DNA from: Ancistrus triradiatus
Taxonomy: Eukaryota > Chordata > Actinopteri > Siluriformes > Loricariidae
NCBI GenBank assembly: GCA_025084515.1
Contig: JAJAGP010000778.1
Location: 186,001-250,000 of the forward strand
Length of the DNA stretch: 64,000 nucleotides
Direction: 5' to 3'
Shown here: positions 10,832 to 21,001 of the stretch, piece after piece
Layout: each line of letters begins with the position of its first letter
How positions within the stretch are numbered: position 1 is the first letter of the stretch
Notes under the pieces: generated by a model
The model's database searches: none
What the model was told of the DNA's origin: nothing
The model's input: the letters and a program-made list of their open reading frames with translations, nothing else
Program-made: the position numbers and the translations under genes

Positions 10832-12361
10832 TTAACACAACCTATCATCTGAATGAATGAAATATTCTCATTGAATACTTTGTTCTGTACAAAGTTGAAT
10901 GTGCTGACAACAAAATCACACAAAAATCATCAATGGAAATCAAATTTTATTAACCAATGGAGGCCTGGATTTGGAGTCACACACAAAATGAAAGTGGAAA
11001 AAAACACACTACAGGCTGATCCAACTTTGATGTAATGTCCTTAAAAAAACAAGTCAAAATGAGGCTCAGTATTGTGTGTGGCCTCCACGTGCCTGTATGA
11101 CCTCCCTACAATGCCTGGGCATGCTCCTGATGAGGTGGGCTGATGGTCTCCTGAGGGATCTCCTCCCAGACCTGGACTAAAGCATCCGCCAAACTCCTGG
11201 ACAGTCTGTGGTACAACGTGACGTTGGTGGATGGAGCGAGACATGATGTCCCAGATGTGCTCAATCGGATTCAGGTATGGGGAACAGGCGGGCCAGTCTA
11301 TAGCTTTGATGCCTTCATCTTGCAGGAACTGCTGACACACTTCAGCCACATGAGGTCTAGCATTGTCTGCATTAGCAGGAAACCCAGGGCAAACCGCACC
11401 AGCATATGGTCTCACAAGGGGTCTGAGGATCTCATCTCGGTACCTAATGGCAGTCAGGCTACCTCTAGCAAGCACGTGGAGGGCTGTGCGACCCTCCAAA
11501 GAAATGCCATCCTACACCATTATTGACCCACTGCCAAACAGGTCATGCTGAAGGATGTTGCAGGCAGCAGATCGCTCTCCACGACGTCTCCAGACTCTGT
11601 CACATGTGCTCAGTGTGAACCTGCTTTCATCTGTGAAGAACACAGGGCGCCAGTGGTGAATTTGCCAATCCTGGTGATCTCTGGCAAATGCCAAGCATCC
11701 TGCACGATGTTGGCTGTGAGCACAACCCCCATCTGTGGACGTCGGGCCCTCATACCATCCTCATGGAGTCGGTTTCTAACTGTTTGTGCAGACACATGCA
11801 CATTTGTGGCCTGCTGGAGGTCATTTTGCAGGGCTCTGGCAGTGCTCCTCCTGTTTCTCCTTACACAAAGGCATAGGTAGTGGTCCTGCTGCTGGGTTGT
11901 TGCCCTCCTACGGCCTCCTCCACGTCTTCTGGTGTACTGACCTGTCTCCTGGTAGCGTCTCCAACCTCTGGACACTACACTGACAGACACAGCAAACCTT
12001 CTTGCTACAGTTTGCATTGATGTGCCATCATGGATGAGCTGCACTACCTGAGCCACTTGTGTGGGTTGTAGAGTCCGTCTCATGCTACCATGAGTGGGAA
12101 AGCACCACCCACATTCAAAAGTGACCAAAACATCCGACAGAAAGCATCGGTACTGAGAAGTGGTCTGTGGACCCCACCTGCAGAACCACTCCTTTATTGA
12201 GTGTGTCTTGCTAATTTCCGATAATTTCCACCTGTTGTCTATTCCATTTGCACAACAGCATGTGAAATTGATTATCAATCAGTGTTGCTTCCTAAGTGGA
12301 CAGTTTGATTTCACAGAAGTTCGATTTACTTGGAGTTGTATTGTGTTGTTTTTGAGCAGTG
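10832..12361 (-). mobile_element. Tc1-like transposon family C, copy C1 (nearly full length)
   Basis: The plus-strand right end is TTTGAGCAGTG at 12361 followed by TA, the expected Tc1 target. At the left the outermost 30 or so bases of the repeat are missing. Between them lies a complete but broken transposase on the minus strand. This family is common in fish; its protein starts [16 protein letters not shown]. The body is only modestly diverged, so this is one of the younger copies here. Confidence 0.93.
11066..12083 (-). pseudogene. Tc1-C transposase pseudogene
   Basis: The start is the ATG at 12083 (MRRTLQPTQ) and the end is the TGA at 11066-11068 after GGHTQY. In order: a helix-turn-helix region ([20 protein letters not shown]), a GRRR stretch, then the DDE catalytic domain with [19 protein letters not shown] and YLNPIEHIWD. 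All three acidic residues are still present, spread over three frames because of indels near 11690, 11515 and 11380. About 340 residues are expected for the family. It is inactive. Confidence 0.92.
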
Positions 12362-12832
12362 TATATATCTATACACACACATACACATATACACTACTTT
12401 GCAATGGACATGACCATTTTAGTTTCATTAAGTGATGAAATGAGAAGGTGTTGCGTGAACAACACCAAAGGTACTAATTTCGCCCAATTTCTATGAATTT
12501 CCTTTTTTGGAATAATGTATCAAATTCAAAACTATTTTTAATATTCATTTTACACCTTCAGTTTGTCAATCTGTCTCTCTCTATCAGCTCTCCGTTTTGA
12601 ACTAGACTTCTGTTGGCTTAGCCAGTCTGTCTGCACAGACTGTGCTCTCATGTCTTTTTGAGGACTCAAGCTGCTCACCATGAAAAGAGGCTCTCCAGAG
12701 CGGAAGAGAAGAAGAGAATGAACCGAATCCCTCCTTCATTCTCTCTCTGTCAGTATCCCGGCCTCACAGAGCCGAACTTTCAGCGTAGACCCATAGTGAA
12801 TAGTGCTGTTTCTCTAGAGATATCACTTCAGT
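12362..12832. other. No gene recognised; short TA/CA-rich stretch
   Basis: The first 40 bases after Tc1-C1 are a TA/CA-rich run. The rest is unique-looking. A short frame near 12680 (MKRGSPERKRRRE, then stop) is too small to support. Confidence 0.4.
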
Positions 12833-12833
12833 G

Positions 12834-12920
<87 letters not shown>
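12833..12920. repeat. Compound (TC)n(AC)n microsatellite
   Basis: About 18 TC units followed by about 23 AC units with two interruptions. Confidence 0.97.
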
Positions 12921-12921
<1 letters not shown>

Positions 12922-13495
12922 AAGGCTGTCTTCAGTATTTCAATGCCCTATGATACTCAGTGGATAGCTGAACAGCAGCTAAACCAAATGATTAATGATG
13001 TCTTTGGTTAGGAAACAGCTTGTTCACTCATATTTACTGACAGTTGGACTGAATCAATCACAGTAATAGTATAAAAAAGCCACACTCACAGATACACCCA
13101 GATAAAGTGTAAATTACTATCCAGTATGATGAATTTTGATTGATTTCTAATAAACTCAGCAATTCATTATCATTTCTGAGCAACGGGAGGTTTCATATCC
13201 TGTTATGTGTCAGTTGATGATGGATATATAAATTTCCTTCTGTGTAACGCAATGTGAGCTCGGAGACAAGCGGCTAATTGCTATACTGATAAGAATGGGC
13301 TTCGTGTGCTCAGATGAACAATAGAAATATGTACTGTGACATGGACAGGTGAGCAACCAAAAAGTGATTAAAATGTGAATGAACTTGGTTAGATTTAATT
13401 CTGTACAGTGTATTCTGATCACACGACTGCACAATTTCCCAAGAGTTGTATTGTCATATGCACAGTAAAACAGGCATTTACGATGTACAATTAGA
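12921..13495. other. No gene recognised
   Basis: Unique-looking AT-rich sequence. The minus-strand frame at 13210-13527 has no recognisable domain and overlaps the U6 pseudogene. Confidence 0.45.
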
Positions 13496-13599
13496 AAATA
13501 ATATGGTAACACTTCACGATTTTGCATGTCATCCTGCCACAGAGGCCATGCTAATCCCGGTATTATTCCAGCTTTAGTATATGAGATGCCATAGCAAAA
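13496..13599 (-). pseudogene. U6 snRNA pseudogene
   Basis: The reverse complement reads like spliceosomal U6 RNA from end to end: CATATACTAAA near the 5' end, then GATTAGCATGGCC, AGGATGACATGCAAAATCG, TGAAG, and a short T-rich end. The essential ACAGAGA box is changed (ACCGGGA, with three bases lost) and there are further substitutions, so it cannot work as U6. It is probably a retrotransposed or decayed gene copy. I did not verify promoter elements (PSE, TATA) upstream, near 13620-13670 on this strand. Confidence 0.85.
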
Positions 13600-14289
13600 A
13601 ATTTTATGATTTTATATAAAGGACAATATTTCTAAAATTGTCGTTCTGTGCAGACGTGCCATGTTGTCACAGCTAGATTATCTCATATCCCAATACAGAG
13701 CATAAGAACTCATAAGCTTGCTTGCACCTCCTTAATGCTCAACCGAAAGCGTGGATCGTTTGTTCTGAGCTGGCACAAATTGTCTCCTTTGGAAAGCAGA
13801 GCAATATCATTGACACAAAGCGTTCAATAACATTTTAATCACACACGCTGAGCCCTGCCAAAATACTTTCACAGCTAAAAATAAAAAGGAACAGAAAATC
13901 AGACCTTTAATCAGTTTAATAAACCAGCACATAATGTGATTAGAACATCATTATCATGAATTTTACGTCGACTATGAATAGGTTCACTTTCGCAAACTCA
14001 ATTTTTAATTTGAGAAAATAATAAAGCTCTATTTCAAACAAATGATATATACACCATTCTCAAAATTAGTCTTATCCAAGAGTGTGTGCACCCATGAAAA
14101 ACCCTACCCTAAATGTTTTGTTCATTTTCCAAATGAAAAGATCTTAACATGGTGCAATTTGCTAACCCACCTCTGCAAGTCCTGGTGGTGCTTGCCAACT
14201 GGGTCAGCCATCACATATAGCAGGCGGTATCTAAGGCAGGGGAGACCGGATAGAGAGGGACTGAAGTGATTGGGACTGATTGAGACTGA
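13600..14289. other. No gene recognised
   Basis: AT-rich unique-looking sequence. Confidence 0.45.
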
Positions 14290-14430
14290 TGCCCTGTCCA
14301 GGGTACGTGTTTTCCTACACCTCATGCAGGGGTGATTCTAGGATCAGAGCTTTAGGGGTGCTTATCATCCAATGACACATGCCCCCACCTAAACAAACTT
14401 AAAACAAAAGAAAACCTGTACATTTTAACG
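14290..14430 (+). mobile_element. SINE scrap followed by a hAT-like terminus
   Basis: TGCCCTGTCCAGGGTACGTG near 14290 recalls the V-SINE body. At 14327 CAGGGGTGATTCTAGG looks like the terminus of a hAT-type element (CAGGGGYG start), but I find no matching second end with a duplicated 8-base target. Confidence 0.35.
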
Positions 14431-14647
14431 TCGTTTTGGACTAAGAAGCATATATTTTTGTTTTCAAGAATTTGTCAGTCATTCTTTATTTTATATGGAT
14501 AACATAAGCTCCACCTGGTAGCAAGCTAAGAGCAACATAAGAGTCCACCTGATAATGGCATAGACATCACAAAGCCTTAGAGAAAGCACAAGCAATCAGA
14601 ATATTTAATGGTTTCATTATGTTCAGTGCTGGAAATTTGGATAAAAC

Positions 14648-15276
14648 CAGGGGCGTTTCTAGACTACTTGTTTACTGGGGCAAACACAGAAGTTAGAGGG
14701 GAACAGCTGTACCCCTCTGCTTGCCAATCAGTCACGGAAGCACCACTGTGCATAAAATAAGTCTGTTAAACAATAAATAGTTTAAGTGATTTAACAGGAA
14801 AGTGGGTGTGACTCTGCCATGGATGAAAAGTTAAGCACAAAATAACCCTAAAGAATTTGTTTAATTATTTGCAGTTTTGTAATTTTGGTTATGGTAACGT
14901 AACTGATGCATTTCCTAGTTTATTACTGGTGTAACGTGCACTTTTGGTAGGCTATACGGTTATAAGTGGCTAACCAAAACATATAGCTATGAGCTATCAT
15001 TAGCTTGTCTGCAGCACAGCTGAATTTATTTGGAGATGCCCATCACTCCATACGAAAAACTGAAAGAAACTGACTCTGACTGAAAGCCTTAGCTGCTCAA
15101 GCTTTTGGAAAGACGCTGGGGAATTATGGGCAATGTAGTGCCTGTAGTGAATTTAAGTAACATGTCTTGCAGTTCTGCTCAGCAATCTAGGATAAAATAA
15201 AGTTTTTAATGTGTTTTAGTGGGGCACAGCAACATTTTACTGGGAAACATGTGGGTGGGTCTGACTGACACCCCTG
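14648..15276. mobile_element. Non-autonomous hAT-like element (MITE), 629 bp
   Basis: It starts CAGGGGCGTTTCTAGAC and ends CTGACACCCCTG, giving short terminal inverted repeats of the hAT type. The flanking 8-mers, GATAAAAC (14640-14647) and GGTACAAC (15277-15284), match at six of eight positions, as expected for an old 8-bp hAT target duplication. There is no transposase frame inside. Confidence 0.55.
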
Positions 15277-15284
15277 GGTACAAC

Positions 15285-15794
15285 TACTGTATGTAAGAAC
15301 AGTATGGCATTCTGTCTTTTCCCAACATGTTTACTGTTTGATTCTCTCGTCATTTCAACAGGGGTGCCCAAATGTTAGGATAAGACTATTCCTGTTGCTT
15401 TTAATCAAGAGTAATATATCAAATGTTTATCATTCTGGAAAATGAATAAATATTTAAATAACTCAAGTCTATTTCCGTTACTCCGTATCAACAAATTCCT
15501 ACCTAACCATGTAATTTCATGGCATCCCATACAGTGCATGCACCCTGAATAGGTGAGGGAAAGGCCTGCAACCCTCCCCCACCCCCACCCAGAATCGACT
15601 GTGTAGCATTTTGACAGAAGAAAAGATTAGAAAAATAAATCACAATAATAATTATAATAAAACATAATTGAGGTTCAAATAGTGAACAACAATGAGGCTA
15701 CATACAATAGTGTAGTGGTGTAGGGTTACACAGATTGTATAAGTTTGAGTTTATGTATTAATTGGGTAAATATTTGTTGAGTACAATATGAACA
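15285..15794. other. No gene recognised; short C-rich run
   Basis: A CCCTCCCCCACCCCCACCC run lies at about 15573-15591. Otherwise AT-rich and unique-looking. Confidence 0.4.
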
Positions 15795-15897
15795 ATGGAT
15801 TGGCCAGTGAAGAGCATTACTGTTAATACCTCTAAAGATGATGGCCACCCATTTGGCCACTTCATGAGCCACATTCTTGAAGGCAAAACCATTCCAG
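15795..15897 (+). CDS. Candidate first coding exon of an unrecognised gene
   Basis: An ATG at 15795 in good Kozak context (A at -3, G at +4) opens a 34-codon frame starting MDWPVKSITVNTSKDD and ending GKTIP plus one base, directly before a strong donor CCAG|GTAAGA. An in-frame TGA lies two codons upstream, which fits a start exon. It ends in phase 1, the phase needed by the candidate exon at 40341-40493. I do not recognise the protein. Composition and splice site look gene-like, but a chance frame is possible. Confidence 0.35.
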
Positions 15898-16800
15898 GTA
15901 AGACACGGGTTTATTTATGATACTATGGTTATGTTTATTCAGCATCTGTAATACATTAAAATTGTGTGCGTGTGTGTGTGTGTTCAGCTGGCAGCCCAAC
16001 CTAATTAAAACATGTTCCCGTGCGCCTGTGTTATCTGGGGATTAGCCCCGTAGCCCCTGAGACCCTAGCAGGTAAATTGTGTTAAATGTGAAAAAAATGT
16101 GTATATTCAAAACCCTGCGTAGTTTGATTATGCAAGCTAAATGTAGTGGTGTGAGGGGCTTTCTTCCTGTTTTCTGCTGATACAGGTAAAGCCTTGTCTC
16201 TCTAACAAGCACGGTCTCGTTAATCACATGTTTCATTGCATGTATGTACACATGTGAAGGGATATGCACAATCTAGCAGCATAAAGTGAATTTTGTGAGT
16301 TTCCCTATTGTGGGATTAATAAAAGATTATCTTAAAGTGACTATATAAAATAAATATAATTAAATTAACCACTGAATAAAACGAAAGTGGAAGGTGAAGG
16401 TGGAGGTCAGAAACCATTCTTATAATGCATTTCTGTTTTTTTTTTTTTGTTACAGAATGATTATTTGTTAACAGACGGTAAGTGTTTGACGAAAGCAAGA
16501 TAGAGGATTTAAAGACTTTAAACGTTATAAGCGAGACATGGAGATAGGAGTAGAGGTCTGTACAAATGTTTGGCAGATCCTAGCATAAATGGAATGTTTT
16601 GCTCACCTACTAAATAAAAAGACACTAATACAACCTTTTCAGGGACAACAAAAATATATTTTTTGACCAAATGCACCATTTCTGTTCAGGTGTATGCCTA
16701 CAATTTGCATGTTCAGGAAGTCTGGGCCACCTTCAGAGATTCGCCTAGTTTTTGGTAAGGTATCACAACTAACAGACTTCTAAGCCTACGTTAGACAATT
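15898..16800. other. No gene recognised; short (GT)n
   Basis: (GT)n at about 15964-15983 and a T-run at 16436-16449. If the exon at 15795 is real, this is the start of its intron. Confidence 0.4.
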
Positions 16801-17040
16801 TTCGAGCATACTCCGGCGTGGGAACGGCAGCCGCGCAGGGGGGGAGCGAACACGGAAGGCAGGGGGACGGCGCGGAGCAGCGGACGGAGGGAGCCAAAGG
16901 CGAAGTGAAAAGAGGAGGAACGCTCACAGTGGCAGGAGAGACGAGAAAAAGGGACCGAACGGGCCGGCGCGCAAGGGCCACGCGCCAAAGGGCAGGAAAC
17001 GGGGAGGGCCCGGAACTCGAAGGGGATAAGAGGGGGGAGT
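16801..17040. other. CpG-containing GC-rich lead-in to the purine tract
   Basis: After AT-rich DNA the sequence abruptly becomes GC-rich with many CpGs (CTCCGGCGTGGGAACGGCAG, GGGCCGGCGCGCAAGGGCC). Pyrimidines then fade out over about 200 bases into the G/A tract. It could be a CpG island-like segment or a sequencing/assembly artefact. The open frames here are compositional. Confidence 0.6.
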
Positions 17041-17960
17041 GGGAGTTGGGGGGGGGGGGGGGAGGTCGGGAAAGAAGGAGGGGAAGGGGGGGTGGAAAAG
17101 TGGATAAGAGAGGGGGGTAAGAATAAGGAGAGAAAAGAAAAGGGGGGGGGAGGGGGAGGAGGGGGAGGGGAAACGAGAGGGGGGGGAAAAAGACTGAAGA
17201 GAATATGGCGGTCAAATAAGAGCAAGGGGGGAGGAGAGAAGTAAAAGCGGGAAGAAGGAGAAGGGTGCAAAATAAGTATAGAAAAGGGGTAGGGGATGTA
17301 GAATGAAGGGGTAGAATTAAAGAAAGTGGTAAAGAGAGAAATGGATAGTGACGGAAGAAAGAGGGAGAAAAGAAACAAGGGGGAAGGGATGGTGGAGAAT
17401 AGAGAAAGGTGGGGGAAAAAGAAAAAGGAAAGTGGGGCAGCGGGAGCGGAAAAGGAGTCGGAGGGGGGAACATGAGGGGGGGGGGGAAGTGGGAGGGGAG
17501 GGAAGGGGAGGGGGAGATCGAGAGTGGGGGGGGGGCGAGAAGGAAAAGAGGGAGAGGAGGGAGAGGGGCAATTAAAGGGAAAATAATGGGAACGGGAAAG
17601 GGGGGGGGAGGAAAGGAGGAAGAGGAAGAAGGTGGGAGAGAGTGGATAAGGTAGGGGGGAAAGAGGAGAGTGGGGGTTCGGGGATGAGGAGCATGGGGGA
17701 AAGGGGGAAGGAAGGGGTGTGGGGGGGTGCGGGTGAAAGGAGAACAGGGGGGAAGAGAGAAGGGAGAGGAAAGAAAAGGGGGTGGATATGGGGGGGAGGG
17801 GAAAAAGAGGGTGAGAAAGTCGAAGAATAAGCGAAGAAGGTGAGGGGAGGGGTAGCGAGAGTACAAGGTAAGGGCAACAGGGAGTGGGGAACAAAACGGG
17901 AAGGGAAGGGAGGGGAGAAAGGGGGGGAGGAAGTGGGAAGGGGGGGGGGGGGCTGGAAGG
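17041..17960. repeat. Long polypurine (G/A) low-complexity tract
   Basis: More than 900 bases are almost purely G and A on the plus strand, with many G runs of 5-15 and no fixed repeat unit. With the lead-in, the anomaly is about 1.15 kb. Such DNA can form G-quadruplexes and triplexes and is hard to sequence. The minus-strand frames of about 365 residues made of Pro, Ser, Leu and Phe are by-products of the pyrimidine strand, not genes. Confidence 0.9.
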
Positions 17961-18360
17961 TTGAGGGAGGTTTTATTTTATTTTTTTTAAAAAATTTTTA
18001 GTTTTATCTATATTAATGAATTAAGTTATGGTCTGAAGACACAAAAGAAGAATTCTGGAGCAGCAACAGTTTAAATGTCTGGTACGCCAAGACAAAATCA
18101 AATCACTGCCAGTGATCTGCCGAAAGTTATATACAGAACAGTAAACGCGATTCCAATGGACCGATAATGTTTGAATGCATTCTACTAAATATCAACCAAT
18201 CATGAAACCAGTGTCCAGAGTCATGTGAGGAAATGTTTCTCTAGCTGCCAGAGAACCCATGCTTAGAATTTCGCATGAAGTTTCATGAAGCATGTGATCC
18301 AACTGCTACTTCAACATTCAAAAAATCTTGTTTGAAATGAAAGTGAGAAACATATTTCTC
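17961..18360. other. No gene recognised
   Basis: Normal-complexity AT-rich sequence separating the G/A tract from a C-rich tract. Confidence 0.45.
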
Positions 18361-18411
18361 CCCCACCCCCCCCTTTTTTCCCCCCACCCCTCCTCCTCCC
18401 CCTTATCTAAT
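18361..18411. repeat. Pyrimidine-rich (C/T) tract
   Basis: About 50 bases of C and T with runs of 8 C and 6 T. It is the opposite strand bias to the G/A tract 400 bases upstream. Confidence 0.85.
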
Positions 18412-18481
18412 ATCTATCATAATCTTGAGCTCAGGTGTACATATCAGAGTTGGTATGAAACATGCTTAATTGTTTAGTGTG

Positions 18482-18665
18482 ACATGGTTTGGTGGCTCAG
18501 TGGGTAAGAGTGTTTCTTCACAGCAAGAAGTCCTGGGTTCAATCCCAGATTAGAGTAGACTGCGATCCTTCTTGTGGAGTCTGCCTGTCCTTCCCATGGT
18601 CTATGTGGGTCTACTACTGTTTACCTCCACATCCAAATGACCAGTATAGGTAATTTTTTTACGCT
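18482..18665 (+). mobile_element. V-SINE-like (Mermaid-like) SINE
   Basis: The head GGTTTGGTGGCTCAGTGGGT, with an A-box-like part and then GGGTTCAATCCCAG (B box), is followed by GTGGAGTCTGCCTGTCCTTCC, TGTGGGT and CCTCCACATCC. This is the order of Mermaid-type SINEs. The 3' part is lost and an AT microsatellite follows. Confidence 0.8.
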
Positions 18666-18681
18666 AAATCTGCCAGAGCTT

Positions 18682-18763
18682 AATGTATATGTATATATAT
18701 ATATATATATATACATATATATCAAATATATATATATAATATATATAAAATATATATAAAAGT
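18682..18763. repeat. (AT)n-rich microsatellite
   Basis: Several AT runs with short interruptions. Confidence 0.95.
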
Positions 18764-18954
18764 CTTACGTCCTTAATCTGCTAACTCAATCAGGTCACAA
18801 GAAAAGTGATAAATGCGTGTGAGAAGGTGAGGGGGTGGTGGCTTCCTTAATAAATTCCAATAGATTATAGCAGTGTTGTTTGCACGTTATCCTTTAATGA
18901 TAAATTAATTAAACTTTAAAGCATAAACATTAACAAATACATAAAATGTGTTAC

Positions 18955-18993
18955 ACTCACTCATTTTCCATGCCCGCTTAATCCATTTCTGGG

Positions 18994-19064
<71 letters not shown>

Positions 19065-19275
19065 AAGTAGGAACCATCAGCGGACAGGGTGCCAGTTCAT
19101 TGCAGGGCACAGGTGCACACATGCAAACACACATACGCACACTTACTTTAGAGATGCCAATTGACCTAACAAATGTCTTTGTGAGAGTCTGTAGGTGGTG
19201 GCCTGTCCAGGATTTTGAACCCAGGCCTCTGCAGCTGTAAAGCAACAACATTAACCACTGTGCTGCCTGGTCCCT
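18955..19275 (-). mobile_element. V-SINE-like SINE with an expanded (TG)n inside
   Basis: On the plus strand it begins with ACTCACTCATTTTCC and CCGCTTAATCC (the complement of the GGATAAGCGG end). Then come a (TG)n run at 18996-19062, GGTGCCAGTTCATTGCAGGG, and the complement of the head (TTTTGAACCCAGG, then AACCACTGTGCTGCC). The (TG)n has grown inside the SINE body. Confidence 0.85.
18996..19062. repeat. (TG)n microsatellite
   Basis: About 33 uninterrupted TG units within the V-SINE. Confidence 0.97.
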
Positions 19276-20229
19276 TTACAGATGATAAAAAAGCATGTGA
19301 TTTGTTGAGGGTTTATTAACAAGTCCAAGCTTAAATTGTGTTATCACTTGTGTCGCCTGAGGAACCAACATCCCTAACATAAAGAAACAAATAATGCCAT
19401 TATAACTTTGCACCACTACTCATGAAGAGTTAGTACCTCTGATTTGCTTGATGAACTCTGTCTCAAAAAGATATACTGTATGTTAGCACTTTAAGCTCTT
19501 GAAACATACGTATTTTAGAGGACAAACACCTTATTTATGGGGCTCAGCCATATTTTCAGAAAGGGACGTGTATATTCTTATACTTATGTGGGCATTTGGT
19601 CCTCATAAATAAACATATACATTCCCAGTCACACATGGGCAGACAAATAGCACTTTGATTTGATTATAGTTCCCAAAAAGTTGGCACTGTAAGAAAATAA
19701 CCTTTCTCAGATTCTTTCAACCAGCCTGTGCCTTTGTTTCTGTGTTTTCATTGCCACATAAATGAATCATGTATTCCACTCCTGACAGCATTGTATTTCA
19801 CTGTATGTCCGCCATGCTGGGTTTGATAACATTTCTGTCTTAGGCTATAGAGGGTGTAAAGCATCCCATTAGTATGAATACATTTTTCTTCATCTTTCAC
19901 TATAAATAAAGTTCAATACAGCAGTAATAAAGTTGTCTAATGTATTTTTGAATGCTGCTCTGGCTTTGTTGAAAAAAGACAGCTCTATTATGTCAGCAGA
20001 GCAGATATTGCAGGATGTTTGTACAGTGATACGGCAATAATCAGAGTTGGTGTGATATGAATCTCAGCACACAGTGAATACCAACCCCCAAGAGATTTTA
20101 ATGCACAGAAAAGAAAACAAGTATAAAGACAGGATGCACACTAGGATGAACATGATGTGAATGCAAAGAAAAGGAAAAATTCAAGGACTAGCCAAACAGA
20201 AATGTTATATATAACATACACATATACAC
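19276..20229. other. No gene recognised
   Basis: AT-rich unique-looking sequence without credible frames. Confidence 0.45.
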
Positions 20230-20605
20230 TCACCAACCACCTTTTTTCTTAATTATTCGTGGCATACATTCAACAAGGTGCTGGAAACATTTCTTAGAGA
20301 TGTTGGTCCATACTGACATGATAGCATCGTGCAGTTTCTATAGATTTGTCAGCTGCATTTCCATGATTCAAATCTCCCATTCCACCACATCACAAAGGTA
20401 CTCTACTAGATTGAGATCTGGTGACTGTGGAGGCCATTTTATTATACTGAACTCACCGTCATGTTCAATAAGGCAGTTTGAGATTTGAGCATGGCGCTTA
20501 GAAGATGGTTACACTGTGGACATAAAGGGATGAACATGGTCAGTAACAATACTTGGGTAGACTATGGCGTTTAACTATGCTTAAGTGGTACTAAGGGGCC
20601 TCACT
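20230..20605 (-). mobile_element. Tc1-like transposon family D, copy D2 (3' half)
   Basis: It begins CACTCACCAACCACC after TA and continues with the complement of the transposase C-terminus (TTCGTGGCATACATTCAACA) and the block AGATTGAGATCTGGTGACTG, which encodes the DLNPI(E) region on the minus strand. It is the same family as the plus copy at 45472-46617. It is truncated at about 20605. Confidence 0.8.
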
Positions 20606-21001
20606 GACTGCACACAACCAAGAGGGAATGAATCCACTTGAAAAAACATGAATTTATAGAACAGGCAATACCATATGAATTTTTTAAACACTTTAAACCT
20701 GTAGGTAGGTAAACCCAGCAAAGTGCTACCAGTAGGTAGTCACAGCAGTCAAATGACTGGCGCTTGCCACTTCTAGGTATACAGTGGAGTAAAAAAGTAA
20801 TTGTAAATCATGGTGGAAAACAAGTATTTGATCACCCACAAACAAGCAAGATTTCTGGCTCTCACAGACCTATAACGTCTTACTTTAAGAAGGTCTTATG
20901 TCCTCCACTTGTTACCTGTATTAATGGCACCTGCTTGACGTCATTATCTGTATAAAAGACACCTGTCCACAGCCTCAAACTGTCAGACTCCGAACTCAAC
21001 C

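Noticed and set aside
11218..11983. Several plus-strand frames in the 11-12 kb region
   Set aside because: They are antisense shadows of the Tc1-C transposase on the minus strand.
16769..17894. Two overlapping minus-strand frames of about 365 residues
   Set aside because: They translate only the pyrimidine strand of the G/A tract (Pro, Ser, Leu, Phe) and have no domain or codon structure.
18961..19251. Frame with a run of alternating Thr and His
   Set aside because: It is the translation of the (TG)n microsatellite inside a V-SINE.
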